DNA of 64,000 bases from RH-AL1 sp965214415 (GCA_965214415.1 CBDCBQ010000003.1:1364001-1428000), one strand, 5' to 3'; counted from the stretch's first letter, positions 17,423-27,235 are shown. Numbers and translations: made by a program. The notes: generated from the letters alone by a model not told the origin.

Positions 17423-17887
17423 TCACGGGTGCCAGTCGCTGCGCACCGCCTGCTCCCGGCTGAACGGCGGTGCCTCGGGAAATGTCACGAGCGCCAGCCC
17501 TGTCTCGGAAGCGGCCGACTCGGGGGCGTCCGCGTAGGCTTCGGCGAAGACGGCGGCGGCTTTCGCCTTGAGGCTCGGAAGGGTTTTCACGTGCCTGGCG
17601 ATCTCGATGCGCTGATTGAGGATCGTCGTTCGCCAGCTCCGTCCGGATTTCTCCGGCTGATACATCTGCTTCAGCAGGTGCCGCGCGAGTACCGTGAACC
17701 GCGAGCGAAGCTCGGCGACCTCCTTGCGGCCAAAAATCTCGATCTCCTCCGCCAGGTTTCGCATGTCGATGCCTTCGACGCGACCCGTGCGGATCAGCGC
17801 GGCCTGCTCCTGCGTCCACGCGCGGAATCGCTGTCGTAGAGGCTTTGCATCGCCGCGGTGGGAACGTCCTCCAAGAGAGCCTCCCAT
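17423..17887 (-). CDS. DUF29 family protein
   Basis: A 154-residue helical protein of DUF29, a family abundant in cyanobacteria and alphaproteobacteria without an assigned function. The recognisable core is FRAWTQEQAALIRTGRVEGI, DMRNLAEEIEIFGRKEVAEL and LARHLLKQMYQPEKSGRSWR. The start at 17887 (MGGSLGGRSHRG) is a choice; an in-frame start 48 bases upstream exists and neither has a strong ribosome site. It is convergent with the hybrid kinase gene, with 41 bases between them. Confidence 0.82.
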   Translation of the reverse strand: MGGSLGGRSHRGDAKPLRQRFRAWTQEQAALIRTGRVEGIDMRNLAEEIEIFGRKEVAELRSRFTVLARHLLKQMYQPEKSGRSWRTTILNQRIEIARHVKTLPSLKAKAAAVFAEAYADAPESAASETGLALVTFPEAPPFSREQAVRSDWHP

Positions 17888-17949
17888 TTGGTGGATGATT
17901 GACCGATTTCTACACCCGTCCGCGAGCGGGGCCAAACGACACCATCGGC

Positions 17950-18597
17950 TTACGCGTAAGGCGTGCCCGCCATCGCGGCGTTCAGGCCGATGGTCCCCTT
18001 ATCGACAAGGGCGAGAAAGACGGCTTTCGCGGCCTTCGTGTTTCTCTTCTGCCGAAAGGTCCGGTGCGCCTGCAGGAAGGCCACCGTCCACGTCGCCAGG
18101 AGCAGGCTTGCCGCAAGATGGGCGTCGGGATCGGCGGGGTCTCGCCCCACGCTTTCGGCCAGCGCCAGCTTCACGACCTGCGCGATCTCGTTGCCGATGG
18201 CCCTGGCCCGCGCCTTGAGGGTTTCGCTGGCCTCGATCGTCGCGATGAAGCCTTGGCTCCCAGCGGAAAATTCGACGTAGGGGCTCCGGTCCGCGATCAG
18301 CCGATGCGCGAGCAGGCGCAGGGCCTCGATCGGAGCCACGGCGGGATCGCGCTGTCGCAGGGCGTGGCGCAGGGCCTCGCGACCCTCCTCGTCGCGATCG
18401 AAGAACATGTCCTCCTTGCGTGGGAAATGGTTGAACACGGTCATCCGCCCGACGTCGGCGGCTTCCGCGATCTCGTCCACCGTCACATGATCGAAGCCCC
18501 GCTCCATGAAGAGCCGCGTCGCGGCGTCGGAGATGCCCTGTCGCGTGGCGAAGCGTTTGCGGGATCGACGGTCGAGGAGCGTTGACATGTCGGTCAT
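17950..18597 (-). CDS. TetR family transcriptional regulator
   Basis: A 215-residue regulator. The N-terminal helix-turn-helix is typical: ISDAATRLFMERGFDHVTVD, then IAEAADVGRMTVFNHFPRKE (residues about 20-65). The C-terminal half is a divergent ligand-binding and dimerisation domain. It is divergent from a flavin monooxygenase gene, with 46 bases between the two starts and an inverted repeat in that gap. In such pairs the TetR protein usually represses both genes until a substrate of the oxygenase binds. Starts at 18597 and 18588 are both possible. Confidence 0.92.
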   Translation of the reverse strand: MTDMSTLLDRRSRKRFATRQGISDAATRLFMERGFDHVTVDEIAEAADVGRMTVFNHFPRKEDMFFDRDEEGREALRHALRQRDPAVAPIEALRLLAHRLIADRSPYVEFSAGSQGFIATIEASETLKARARAIGNEIAQVVKLALAESVGRDPADPDAHLAASLLLATWTVAFLQAHRTFRQKRNTKAAKAVFLALVDKGTIGLNAAMAGTPYA

Positions 18598-18610
18598 GGT
18601 AGCACATCCA

Positions 18611-18631
18611 TATATGTACTGAGTATATAAA
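18611..18631. promoter_or_regulatory. candidate TetR operator
   Basis: An AT-rich imperfect inverted repeat with 9-base arms: TATATGTAC at 18611-18619, a 3-base spacer, and GTATATAAA at 18623-18631; 7 of 9 positions pair. It is the only strongly AT-rich spot in the short TetR/monooxygenase divergent gap, and its size fits a TetR dimer site. Function is inferred from position and symmetry. Confidence 0.6.
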
Positions 18632-18643
18632 TGGGGCTGGTAT

Positions 18644-20218
18644 ATGGAATTCGTCGATGTCGTGGTGGTTGGCGCCGGGCCGGTTGGGCTGCTAGCTGCC
18701 ATCGAGCTGACCCTGGGCGGCGCGCGCGTCCTCGTGCTGGAGCGGCTGGCCGCCCCGAGCCTAGTCGTCAAGGCGGGCGGCGTCGGGCCGCTCGGGACCG
18801 AAGCCTTGCAGCGTCGCGGGATGGCCGCGGCCATCGCCGCCGCGCAGGCGCGCGCTTTCGCCGCGAGGGAAACGTCCGCGGTGCACAGCGAGCCGGGTGG
18901 TCGTGGGCCCCAATACAGCGGCCATTTCGCGGGTTTGGTGCTCATCCGAGCCGACGCGCAGACGGAGCCGGAGCGGCGTGGCAGCTTCGTCGATCAGCAG
19001 GCGATCGAGGCGATGCTGGCCGATCGTGCCCGGGCGCTCGGGATCGAGGTGCGCCGCGGCTGCGAGATCCATGGCTTCGTCCAGCGATCGGATGGCGTCG
19101 ACGTGGAGTGGGCCTCGGCGACCGGCGACGGCCAGATCCGCTGCTCCTATCTCGTCGGGTGCGACGGCGGCCGCAGCGCCGTGCGCAAGATGGCCGGCTT
19201 CGCGTTCCCCGGCAGCGATCCGACGCTGACGATGTACCAGGCGATCGCCGAGGTCGACCATCCCGAACGGCTGCTGCCGGGCGGCTTCCGTTACGCCTCG
19301 GGCGGCATGTTCATGTCCTTCCTCGATCGTTTGATCATGATCGACTTCAGTGGTCCGCCAGCGGATCGGCACGCGCCGATCACGCGCGATGAATTCGAAG
19401 CCGTGCTGCGCCGTGTCAGCGGCGCGGACGTTCGGGTCAAAACGGTCGAGAATGCCAGCCGGTGGACGGACAACACGCGGCTTGTCGATACCTACCGCCG
19501 CGGCCGCGTGCTGCTGGCGGGTGACGCGGCGCACATCCATTCGCCGTTCGGTGGCCAGGGCCTGAGCCTCGGGCTCGCGGATGCCGTCAACCTGGGCTGG
19601 AAGCTCGCCGCGGTCGTCGCGGGCGAGATGCCGGACAGCCTGCTCGACACCTACACGGCCGAGCGGCGCCCCGTCGCCGAAGCCGTGCTGGCGAACACGC
19701 GCGCCCAGACCGCGATCATGCGGCCCGATCCCCAATCCGCCGCGATGCGCAGCATCATGGCGGACCTCCTCAAGCTCGACGACGTCAATCGGCGCGTCGG
19801 CGCGATGATGAGCGGCCTGTCCACCCGCTACGATCTCGGCTCGGAGCTGGACGCCGTCGGACGGCTGATCGGCGACCAGCCGATCCGCCAGGGCGGCGCC
19901 GCGACGGATCAGACCTCGCTCTACCAGCTGATGCAGGACGGCAGGGGCGTTCTCCTCGACGCTTCATCCGATGGCGAGGCGTCCCGGCTCGTCGCTTCCA
20001 GCACGCGGCGAATACGGTGCGTCGCCATCGTTACGGGACCGTCGATGCTGATCCGTCCCGACGCCTGCGTCGCCTGGGTCGGCGAGGCGGACAACGCCGA
20101 CGGGCTGGAGGACGCGCTCCGCCGCTGGTTCGCTCGAACGCCGGATGAGGAGCCCGCGACGCGATCCGAGCAGCGATCGGTTTCACGCCAGCCCGAGAGC
20201 GCCTCGGCCAGCCCTTGA
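18644..20218 (+). CDS. FAD-dependent monooxygenase (PheA/TfdB type)
   Basis: A 524-residue class A flavoprotein hydroxylase. FAD-binding motifs are GAGPVG at residues 10-15, the internal YLVGCDGGRSAVRKMAG and the second FAD motif LLAGDAAHIHSPFGGQG (about residues 285-301) followed by LGLADAVNLGWKL. The C-terminal thioredoxin-like tail of aromatic hydroxylases is present but shortened. Relatives hydroxylate phenols, polyketides or antibiotics such as rifampicin; the substrate is not evident here. It is divergent from, and probably controlled by, the adjacent TetR gene. Confidence 0.9.
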   Translation: MEFVDVVVVGAGPVGLLAAIELTLGGARVLVLERLAAPSLVVKAGGVGPLGTEALQRRGMAAAIAAAQARAFAARETSAVHSEPGGRGPQYSGHFAGLVLIRADAQTEPERRGSFVDQQAIEAMLADRARALGIEVRRGCEIHGFVQRSDGVDVEWASATGDGQIRCSYLVGCDGGRSAVRKMAGFAFPGSDPTLTMYQAIAEVDHPERLLPGGFRYASGGMFMSFLDRLIMIDFSGPPADRHAPITRDEFEAVLRRVSGADVRVKTVENASRWTDNTRLVDTYRRGRVLLAGDAAHIHSPFGGQGLSLGLADAVNLGWKLAAVVAGEMPDSLLDTYTAERRPVAEAVLANTRAQTAIMRPDPQSAAMRSIMADLLKLDDVNRRVGAMMSGLSTRYDLGSELDAVGRLIGDQPIRQGGAATDQTSLYQLMQDGRGVLLDASSDGEASRLVASSTRRIRCVAIVTGPSMLIRPDACVAWVGEADNADGLEDALRRWFARTPDEEPATRSEQRSVSRQPESASASP

Positions 20219-20443
20219 CATCCCGACGGATTGACCGGAGGCGGCGCGAAGCGGGCTCGACGGTCGCGAGCACGATGCGACCCTAGGAGGCTGGCGGGAT
20301 CTCGAGCCACGGTTTAGAGCGCACCCCCGGACGATCGGGTTCCTGATGCACCCGAGGCCGCAGATATGCCAAGGTCGCCCGCCGGCGGTGGAGATGCAGC
20401 GCCTTCATCCCCTATCGTCGGCGCGACCTCGCGGCGGCCCACG

Positions 20444-20671
20444 ATGAGCACCGACACGCTGACACCCGACAGCTGGCTGGCGATCCTGCGGAGCGCCTAC
20501 GCCCTGTTCGCCGACGCCGAGGCGCGCGGGTTCGGGACGCCGCCCTTCTCGCTCGGCGGCGAGACGCTCCTCGAGGCGATCATCCCCTACGCCACCGGGC
20601 TTCCGCATGCCGAGGGCATGATCGCCAAGGTGAGGGACTTCATCGGGCGCCAAACCGGACAGCACCGATGA
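20444..20671 (+). CDS. small protein of unknown function
   Basis: A 75-residue acidic protein (STDTLTPDSWLAILRSAYAL, then ADAEARGFGTPPFSLGGETL). It has no membrane segment and no known motif. The start at 20444 was chosen over an in-frame start at 20366 because the extra residues are low-complexity. Its stop overlaps the next start by 4 bases (ATGA), so the two small genes are translated together. Function unknown. Confidence 0.55.
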   Translation: MSTDTLTPDSWLAILRSAYALFADAEARGFGTPPFSLGGETLLEAIIPYATGLPHAEGMIAKVRDFIGRQTGQHR

Positions 20672-20937
20672 GCCAGGGCGTGATGGCGACGGCGCTGAAC
20701 GCGGTCTCGAACTCCTCGCGGACACCGGTGGCCGAAGACGAGATTCTTGCCATCCTGGCGACCGGCGATGGCCCCGGGCACCTCGTTCGCGCGCTGTTCG
20801 GCGATTGCTCGTTCGAGACGCTGGACCGGCTCGGCGCCGCGCACGGCCTCGCTCGCGCGACGATCCGCGCCGCCTATGCCCACGCACGGGCCCGGCATGC
20901 CGCGTTCAACACGGAGCTGGAGAGCGGCGAGCTTTAG
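20668..20937 (+). CDS. small protein of unknown function
   Basis: An 89-residue, mostly helical protein (EDEILAILATGDGPGHLVRA, then FETLDRLGAAHGLARATIRA) ending ELESGEL. The second half resembles a short helix-turn-helix in spacing, but no family was recognised. It is coupled to the upstream 75-residue gene by ATGA and converges on the EF-G-like gene 4 bases downstream. Confidence 0.55.
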   Translation: MSQGVMATALNAVSNSSRTPVAEDEILAILATGDGPGHLVRALFGDCSFETLDRLGAAHGLARATIRAAYAHARARHAAFNTELESGEL

Positions 20938-20941
20938 CTTG

Positions 20942-21847
20942 TCAGGCAATCCGCCGCAGCGCCATCGCCACCGGCGGAAAGCGCGGGTCGGGCGGCGCGA
21001 TGATGTCGACCGTCGCGTAATGGCTGAAAGCCATCGTGTAGTGGCCGTAGCCCTGCGTGCCGGACCGGAGCTGGTTGACGTATCCGAACATGTTGGCGAG
21101 CGGCACCACCGCGTTGACGACCACCACGGTGCCGCGCATGTCCTGGTCCTGCACCTGGCCGCGACGGCCCAGGAGGTCGCCCACGACGAAACCCGTGTAG
21201 GCCTCGGGCGTCGTCACCTCGACCGTCATGATCGGCTCGAGCAGCACCGGGCCACCATCGCGCAGCGCCTCGCGGAACGCCTCGCGCGCGGCGATCTCGA
21301 ACGCCGCGGCCGACGAATCCGTGTCGTGATACGCGCCGTCGATCAGGATCGCCGCGACGCCGACGACCGGGAAGCCGGCGTGAATGCCCGCGTGCATCAC
21401 GCTGGCGATGCCGCGCGCGACGCCGGAAATGAATTCGTCAGGCATCGCGCCGCCGTCGATCCGAGTCACGAAGCCCGCGTCCTCGCCTGGCTCGAAGACG
21501 AGCTTGACGCGGGCGAACGCGCCGGCGCCGCCGACCTGCGTCTTGTAGGTGTAGTCCGTCTCGATACGCTTGGTCATCGTCTCGCGATACGCGATTTGCG
21601 GCGCGCCAGCCCGGAGATCGAGCCCGTCCCGCTTGCGCAGGCAATCGACAAGGACATCGAGATGCAGCTCGTTCTGGCCCTTCAGCACGATCTGCCCCGA
21701 CTCCGCGTCGCACGCGACCTCGCAGGAATAGTCCTCGTCGGCGGCGAGCGCCGCCAGCGCCGCGCACAGCGCTGGCCGATCGCGCTCGTGCGTCGGCTCG
21801 AGCGCGATCTCGATCAGGCAGGGCGGGCGTGTGCCGGGCGCGATCAT
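20942..21847 (-). CDS. elongation factor G-like protein lacking the GTPase half (domains III-V only)
   Basis: A 301-residue protein that matches only the C-terminal half of translation factor EF-G. It begins at domain III (CLIEIALEPTHERDRPALC, SGQIVLKGQNELHLDVLVD, GAPQIAYRETM), continues with domain IV including the tip-loop region DGAYHDTDSSAAAFEIA, and ends with domain V (EPIMTVEVTTPEAYTGFVVG, FGYVNQLRSGTQGYGHYTM). Domains I (GTPase) and II are absent. It has its own strong ribosome site, GGAGG 5 bases before the ATG at 21847, so it looks like a real gene, not a random fragment. Function unknown; possibly a ribosome-binding factor. Confidence 0.85.
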   Translation of the reverse strand: MIAPGTRPPCLIEIALEPTHERDRPALCAALAALAADEDYSCEVACDAESGQIVLKGQNELHLDVLVDCLRKRDGLDLRAGAPQIAYRETMTKRIETDYTYKTQVGGAGAFARVKLVFEPGEDAGFVTRIDGGAMPDEFISGVARGIASVMHAGIHAGFPVVGVAAILIDGAYHDTDSSAAAFEIAAREAFREALRDGGPVLLEPIMTVEVTTPEAYTGFVVGDLLGRRGQVQDQDMRGTVVVVNAVVPLANMFGYVNQLRSGTQGYGHYTMAFSHYATVDIIAPPDPRFPPVAMALRRIA

Positions 21848-21989
21848 GCCTGCCTCCATTGTGGGGACGCGGCGTTATGCCGGGGATCGCGCCGGCGGAA
21901 GGCCCCCGTTGCACCACGTAATACGGGATGCGCCTCGCACCGTCGTTGTGTCATCATGGTGCCGGTGAGGGGCCTCGAAGGCGATCGAC

Positions 21990-22154
21990 ATGAGCCAAGC
22001 CTATTCCATGCGGGCGATCTGGGATCCCGATGCCGAGGTGTATTATTCCGAGACCGACGTGCCGGGCCTCGTCGTCGAAGCCGCGAGCCTTGCCGAGTTT
22101 GTCGCGATCGCAGAGGAGCTCCTGCCGGAACTTCTGAAAGCGAACACCACGTAA
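21990..22154 (+). CDS. DUF1902 (HicB-like) antitoxin candidate
   Basis: A 54-residue protein with the DUF1902 pattern: a short beta strand with AIWDPDAEVYYSETDVPGLV, then VVEAASLAEFVAIAEELLPE and the ending LLKANTT. DUF1902 proteins are partial HicB folds without a DNA-binding tail and are found next to HicA-like toxins. The HicA-like gene begins 53 bases downstream. The start ATG is at 21990; another at 22008 is possible. It diverges from the EF-G-like gene with a 142-base spacer. Confidence 0.75.
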   Translation: MSQAYSMRAIWDPDAEVYYSETDVPGLVVEAASLAEFVAIAEELLPELLKANTT

Positions 22155-22207
22155 GTTCTTGCGCCAGGCAGTCACATCGTCTCGGGCACATTCGACATCG
22201 CCGTGTA

Positions 22208-22393
22208 GTGGCGGGCGACTACTACGATCAGGTCGTCGCGATCCTCCGGCGCAATGGCTGCGTGCTGGTCCGAACCGGCAAGAATGCGATCTGGCACAGT
22301 CCGATGAACAATAGGACATTCAGTGTTCCCGCCTCGAAAAGCCGGCACACGGCGAATGAGGTCTTGAAGCAGGCGGGTCTCAGTATTCGTTAG
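22208..22393 (+). CDS. hicA: HicA-like toxin candidate with altered catalytic motif
   Basis: A 61-residue protein with the HicA RNA-interferase fold pattern: YYDQVVAILRRNGCVLVRTG, AIWHSP, then FSVPASKSRHTANEVLKQAG. HicA toxins of this type normally have G-S-H before the E-I-W stretch, where the His is catalytic; here the triplet is G24-K25-N26, so the His is replaced by Asn and mRNA cleavage may be lost. The start is a GTG at 22208 without a strong ribosome site. It pairs with the DUF1902 gene upstream. Confidence 0.72.
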   Translation: MAGDYYDQVVAILRRNGCVLVRTGKNAIWHSPMNNRTFSVPASKSRHTANEVLKQAGLSIR

Positions 22394-22407
22394 TCGGGCG
22401 GGCGCCC

Positions 22408-24036
<1,629 letters not shown>

Positions 24037-24172
24037 GGGAGGCGAGGATTAGCGGGTTTCGGTCGGCTTGGGGAGGGGGAAAGCGCGGGTCCACACAGAT
24101 TGATGTTGCGGCGCGGGAGAGAGTGACGGGCACTGTCGGACGCTGGCCTCTCGGATATGCTATAGGCACAAC

Positions 24173-24397
24173 ATGGACTGGTCAGCGTGTCCCGATGTCG
24201 AAAGCGTGCCTGGCAAGGTGTCGGGGGCCTGGGTGGTCAGGGGCACGCGCGTGCCAGCGGACGCTATCGTCTTGAATGCCCGCGGCGGCTATTCGCCGGA
24301 AGAGATCGTCGATGCGATTTTCCCAACGGTGCCGCTCGACGCAGCACGCCGAATCCTGATGTTCGCGGGGGTGCATGTGCCGCGTGCTGCTCGATGA
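24173..24397 (+). CDS. DUF433 antitoxin candidate
   Basis: A 74-residue protein of DUF433, a winged-helix-like family (VapB45-type) that accompanies PIN-like toxins. The family pattern is GTRVPADAIVLNARGGYSPE followed by EIVDAIFPTVPLDAARRIL. It overlaps the next gene by 23 bases, which implies coupled translation. Its role as antitoxin and autoregulator is inferred from the family and the partner. Confidence 0.85.
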   Translation: MDWSACPDVESVPGKVSGAWVVRGTRVPADAIVLNARGGYSPEEIVDAIFPTVPLDAARRILMFAGVHVPRAAR

Positions 24398-24683
24398 GAA
24401 CATACCGGTCGGGCTTCGGAAGCTGCTCGACGGACACGACGTCTTCACTGTCGATTATCAGGGGTGGAAAGGGCTGTCGAACGGTCGCCTGCTCGCGGCC
24501 GCCGAGGCGGCGCGGTTCGACATGTTCGTCACCGCAGACCAGAACCTCCGCTTCCAGCAGAACATCGGCGGGACATCGCTTGCAGTGGTCGTTCTTTCCA
24601 CAACCGATTGGGCCGCTGTCAAAAACAACGCCGACGCCATCAAACTCGCCGTGGACCGCGCCGAGGTTGGCGCCATCACGTAA
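24375..24683 (+). CDS. DUF5615 PIN-like toxin candidate
   Basis: A 102-residue protein of the DUF5615 (Mut7-C/PIN-like) group. Acidic residues expected at the nuclease site appear in RVLLDENIPVGLRKLLDGHD at the start and in MFVTADQNLRFQQNI in the middle. The protein would act as an RNase if the family inference holds. Starts at 24375 (ATG) or at the GTG two codons later are possible. It forms a toxin-antitoxin operon with the DUF433 gene. Confidence 0.83.
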   Translation: MCRVLLDENIPVGLRKLLDGHDVFTVDYQGWKGLSNGRLLAAAEAARFDMFVTADQNLRFQQNIGGTSLAVVVLSTTDWAAVKNNADAIKLAVDRAEVGAIT

Positions 24684-24724
24684 GTGATTGTGCGGATTAT
24701 GGACGATTGGAGCGCCGGGGATCG

Positions 24725-26137
24725 ATGACGACATCGTATCAATCCGCATTGCCAGCCCGCCTCGCCGCCATCGTCGGCGCCTCGCACCTCCTCACCGACC
24801 CCGCCGACATCGCCCCCTATCTGCACGAGCCGCGCGACAAGTACGCGGGGCGCGCGCGCTGCGTCGTGCGCCCCAAGACCCGCGACGAGGTGGCCGCGAT
24901 CCTCGCGCTCTGCCACGTCAGCGGCACGTCGCTGGTGCCGCAGGGCGGCAACACCGGCCTCGTCGGCGGCCAGACGCCGGGCCACGACGCGGCGGTCGTG
25001 CTCTCGCTCACCCGCATGGACGCGCTGCGCGATCTCGACCCCGTCTCCAACACGATGATCGTCGAGGCCGGCATGACGCTGCAGGCCGCGCGCGAGGCGG
25101 CGGACGGGGCGGGCAGGCTCTTCCCGATGTGGATCGCGGCGGGCGGGTCCTGCACGATCGGCGGCAATCTCGCCACCAACGCCGGCGGCCTCAACGTGAT
25201 CGCGCACGGCAACACCCGCGAGCTCGTCAACGGCATCGAGGTCGTGCTGGCCGACGGCCGCGTGCTGTCGAACCTGAGCAAGCTGAAGAAGGACAACACC
25301 GGCTACGATCTGAAGAACCTGTTCATCGGCTCGGAGGGTACGCTCGGCATCATCACCGCCGCGGTGCTGAGGCTTTTTGCCAAGCCCCGCTCGGTCGCGA
25401 CCGCGTTTCTCGGCGTGCCGAGCCCGCAGGCCGCGCTCGACCTGCTCGACCTCGCGCAAGGCCAGGCCGGCGGCGAGATCAACGCCTTCGAGCTGATCCC
25501 GCGGATCGCCATCGACTTCGTCCTCGAAGCCTTCGGCGGCCGCGAGCCGCTGGCCGGGCGGCATGCCTGGTACGTGATCCTCGAGCTCGCCTCGCAGGCC
25601 GAGTCCGGCCTCGACGCGCGCCTGCTGGCGCTGCTGGAGGCGGCGGCCGACCGCGGGCTCGTCGAGGATGCGACGGTCGCCGCCTCGCTCGACCAGACCG
25701 AGGCGCTGTGGGCGCTGCGCGAGAACGTGTCGGACGCGCAGAAGCACTTCGGCGGCTCGATCAAGCACGACGTATCCGTGCCGATCGCCAGCGTCCCGGC
25801 TTTTCTCGCCGCGGTCGAGCCGGCCGTGCAGGCCGTCGTGCCGGGCGCCCGGCTCTGCGCCTTCGGCCACCTCGGCGACGGCAACATCCATTGCAACGTC
25901 CAGCAGCCCGCAGGCGCCGACAAGGCGGCATTCCTCGCGCGCTGGGACGAGGTCGGCGCGGTGGTGCACGGGCTCGTCGCCAGGTTCGACGGCTCGATCT
26001 CGGCCGAGCACGGCATCGGCCAGATGAAGCGCGACCTGCTGCCGGGCGTAAAAGATCCGGTGGCGCTGGCGACGATGCGGGCGATCAAGGCGACGCTCGA
26101 CCCGAACGGCATCCTGAACCCGGGCAAGGTTTTATAG
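24725..26137 (+). CDS. FAD-binding oxidase, D-lactate / D-2-hydroxyglutarate dehydrogenase type
   Basis: A 470-residue flavoprotein of the FAD-linked oxidase C family (GlcD/D2HGDH-like), which oxidises D-2-hydroxyacids and passes electrons to flavoprotein or quinone acceptors. The FAD-binding region carries VPQGGNTGLVGGQTP, the phosphate-binding IGGNLATNAGGLNVIAHGN and KKDNTGYDLKNLFIGSEGTL. The C-terminal domain shows the metal-site HLGDGNIHCNV and the final SAEHGIGQMKR. The ATG at 24725 starts MTTSYQSALPARL. The substrate is not fixed by sequence. Confidence 0.93.
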   Translation: MTTSYQSALPARLAAIVGASHLLTDPADIAPYLHEPRDKYAGRARCVVRPKTRDEVAAILALCHVSGTSLVPQGGNTGLVGGQTPGHDAAVVLSLTRMDALRDLDPVSNTMIVEAGMTLQAAREAADGAGRLFPMWIAAGGSCTIGGNLATNAGGLNVIAHGNTRELVNGIEVVLADGRVLSNLSKLKKDNTGYDLKNLFIGSEGTLGIITAAVLRLFAKPRSVATAFLGVPSPQAALDLLDLAQGQAGGEINAFELIPRIAIDFVLEAFGGREPLAGRHAWYVILELASQAESGLDARLLALLEAAADRGLVEDATVAASLDQTEALWALRENVSDAQKHFGGSIKHDVSVPIASVPAFLAAVEPAVQAVVPGARLCAFGHLGDGNIHCNVQQPAGADKAAFLARWDEVGAVVHGLVARFDGSISAEHGIGQMKRDLLPGVKDPVALATMRAIKATLDPNGILNPGKVL

Positions 26138-27235
26138 CGAGGCAGCCGGCCGCGTCTCCGTACGCGCGATGAGCCCGCCGTCGCGATCGAACACCACGAT
26201 ATCGAGCAGCACGTCGCTCCCGCGCAGCGCCGCGGCACCTGTTGTCCAGGCGGCATCGGCGACGATGCGGCCGAGGTCGAGCCCGGCGGCTTGCGCGAGA
26301 TCATACACCTCCTTCGCCGTGTTGGCTCGGCACGTTGCCGCGACCAGCGCCGTATCGCCGCCAGCCTCCGCGACCCTCACGGCGAGCCAATCGAAATCGA
26401 CCGCGCCGCGCCGCGAGTGCAGGTCGAGCAGCCCTTGCCCCAGCTTGCTCATCTTGGCGAAGCCGCCGGCCACGGTCACGCGGGCGACCGGATGCGTGCG
26501 CAGGTACTTCAGCATGCCGCCGACGAAATCGCCCATGTCGATCAGCGCCACCTCGTCCAGGCCGTGGAGCGCGGCGACCGCCGCCTCCGAGGTCGAGCCG
26601 GTGGCGCCGGCGACATGGACGAGGCCGGTCGCGCGGGCGACGTCGATGCCGCGGTGGATCGTGTGGATCCACGCCGCGCAGGAGTACGGCACGACGATCC
26701 CAGTGGTGCCGAGGATCGACAGGCCGCCGACGATGCCGAGCCGGCCATTGAGCGTGCGCTCGGCGATTCGCGCGCCGTCGGGGATCGCGATCTCGACGAT
26801 GACATCGCCGGGCGCGCCGTGCGCCTGCGCGACTTCGGCGATAGCGGCGCAAATCATCGCGCGCGGGGCCGGGTTGATGGCGGGCTCGCCGGGCGGCAGC
26901 GGCAGGCCGGGCCGGGTGACGGTGCCGACGCCCTCGCCAGCCTGGAAGGTGACGCCGGTGCCGGGCGCGCCGTGCCGAACGGTGACGAGCACGAGCGCGC
27001 CATGCGTGACATCGGGATCGTCGCCCGCGTCCTTCACCACGCCCGCCCGTGCCCAACCCTCGCCGCGCGCCGTGGTCGCCAGCGCGAAAGCCGGCCGCTG
27101 GCCGCCGGGAAGGCCGATCGTCACGGGATCGGGGAAGTCGCCGCCGAGCAGCGCCTCGTAAGCCGCGCGCGCGGCGGCGGTGGCGCAGGCGCCCGTCGTC
27201 CAGCCTTTGCGTAACTGGGGAGGAGCTATGAGCAG
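26132..27235 (-). CDS. cbiD: cobalt-precorrin-5B C1-methyltransferase
   Basis: It methylates C1 of the corrin ring in cobalamin synthesis. The core is intact: LRKGWTTGACATAAARAAYE at the start, GLSILGTTGIVVPYS and GGFAKMSKLGQGLLDLHSRR later. The N-terminus is unusual: there is no ATG, GTG or conventional TTG close before the conserved start. The annotated limit is a CTG at 27235 behind GGCGGGAG; in-frame TTG codons at 27346 and 27451 would extend the protein across the neighbouring island. The start was therefore probably altered by the island's insertion. The C-terminus overlaps the upstream oxidase by 6 bases, convergent. Confidence 0.85.
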   Translation of the reverse strand: MLIAPPQLRKGWTTGACATAAARAAYEALLGGDFPDPVTIGLPGGQRPAFALATTARGEGWARAGVVKDAGDDPDVTHGALVLVTVRHGAPGTGVTFQAGEGVGTVTRPGLPLPPGEPAINPAPRAMICAAIAEVAQAHGAPGDVIVEIAIPDGARIAERTLNGRLGIVGGLSILGTTGIVVPYSCAAWIHTIHRGIDVARATGLVHVAGATGSTSEAAVAALHGLDEVALIDMGDFVGGMLKYLRTHPVARVTVAGGFAKMSKLGQGLLDLHSRRGAVDFDWLAVRVAEAGGDTALVAATCRANTAKEVYDLAQAAGLDLGRIVADAAWTTGAAALRGSDVLLDIVVFDRDGGLIARTETRPAASL

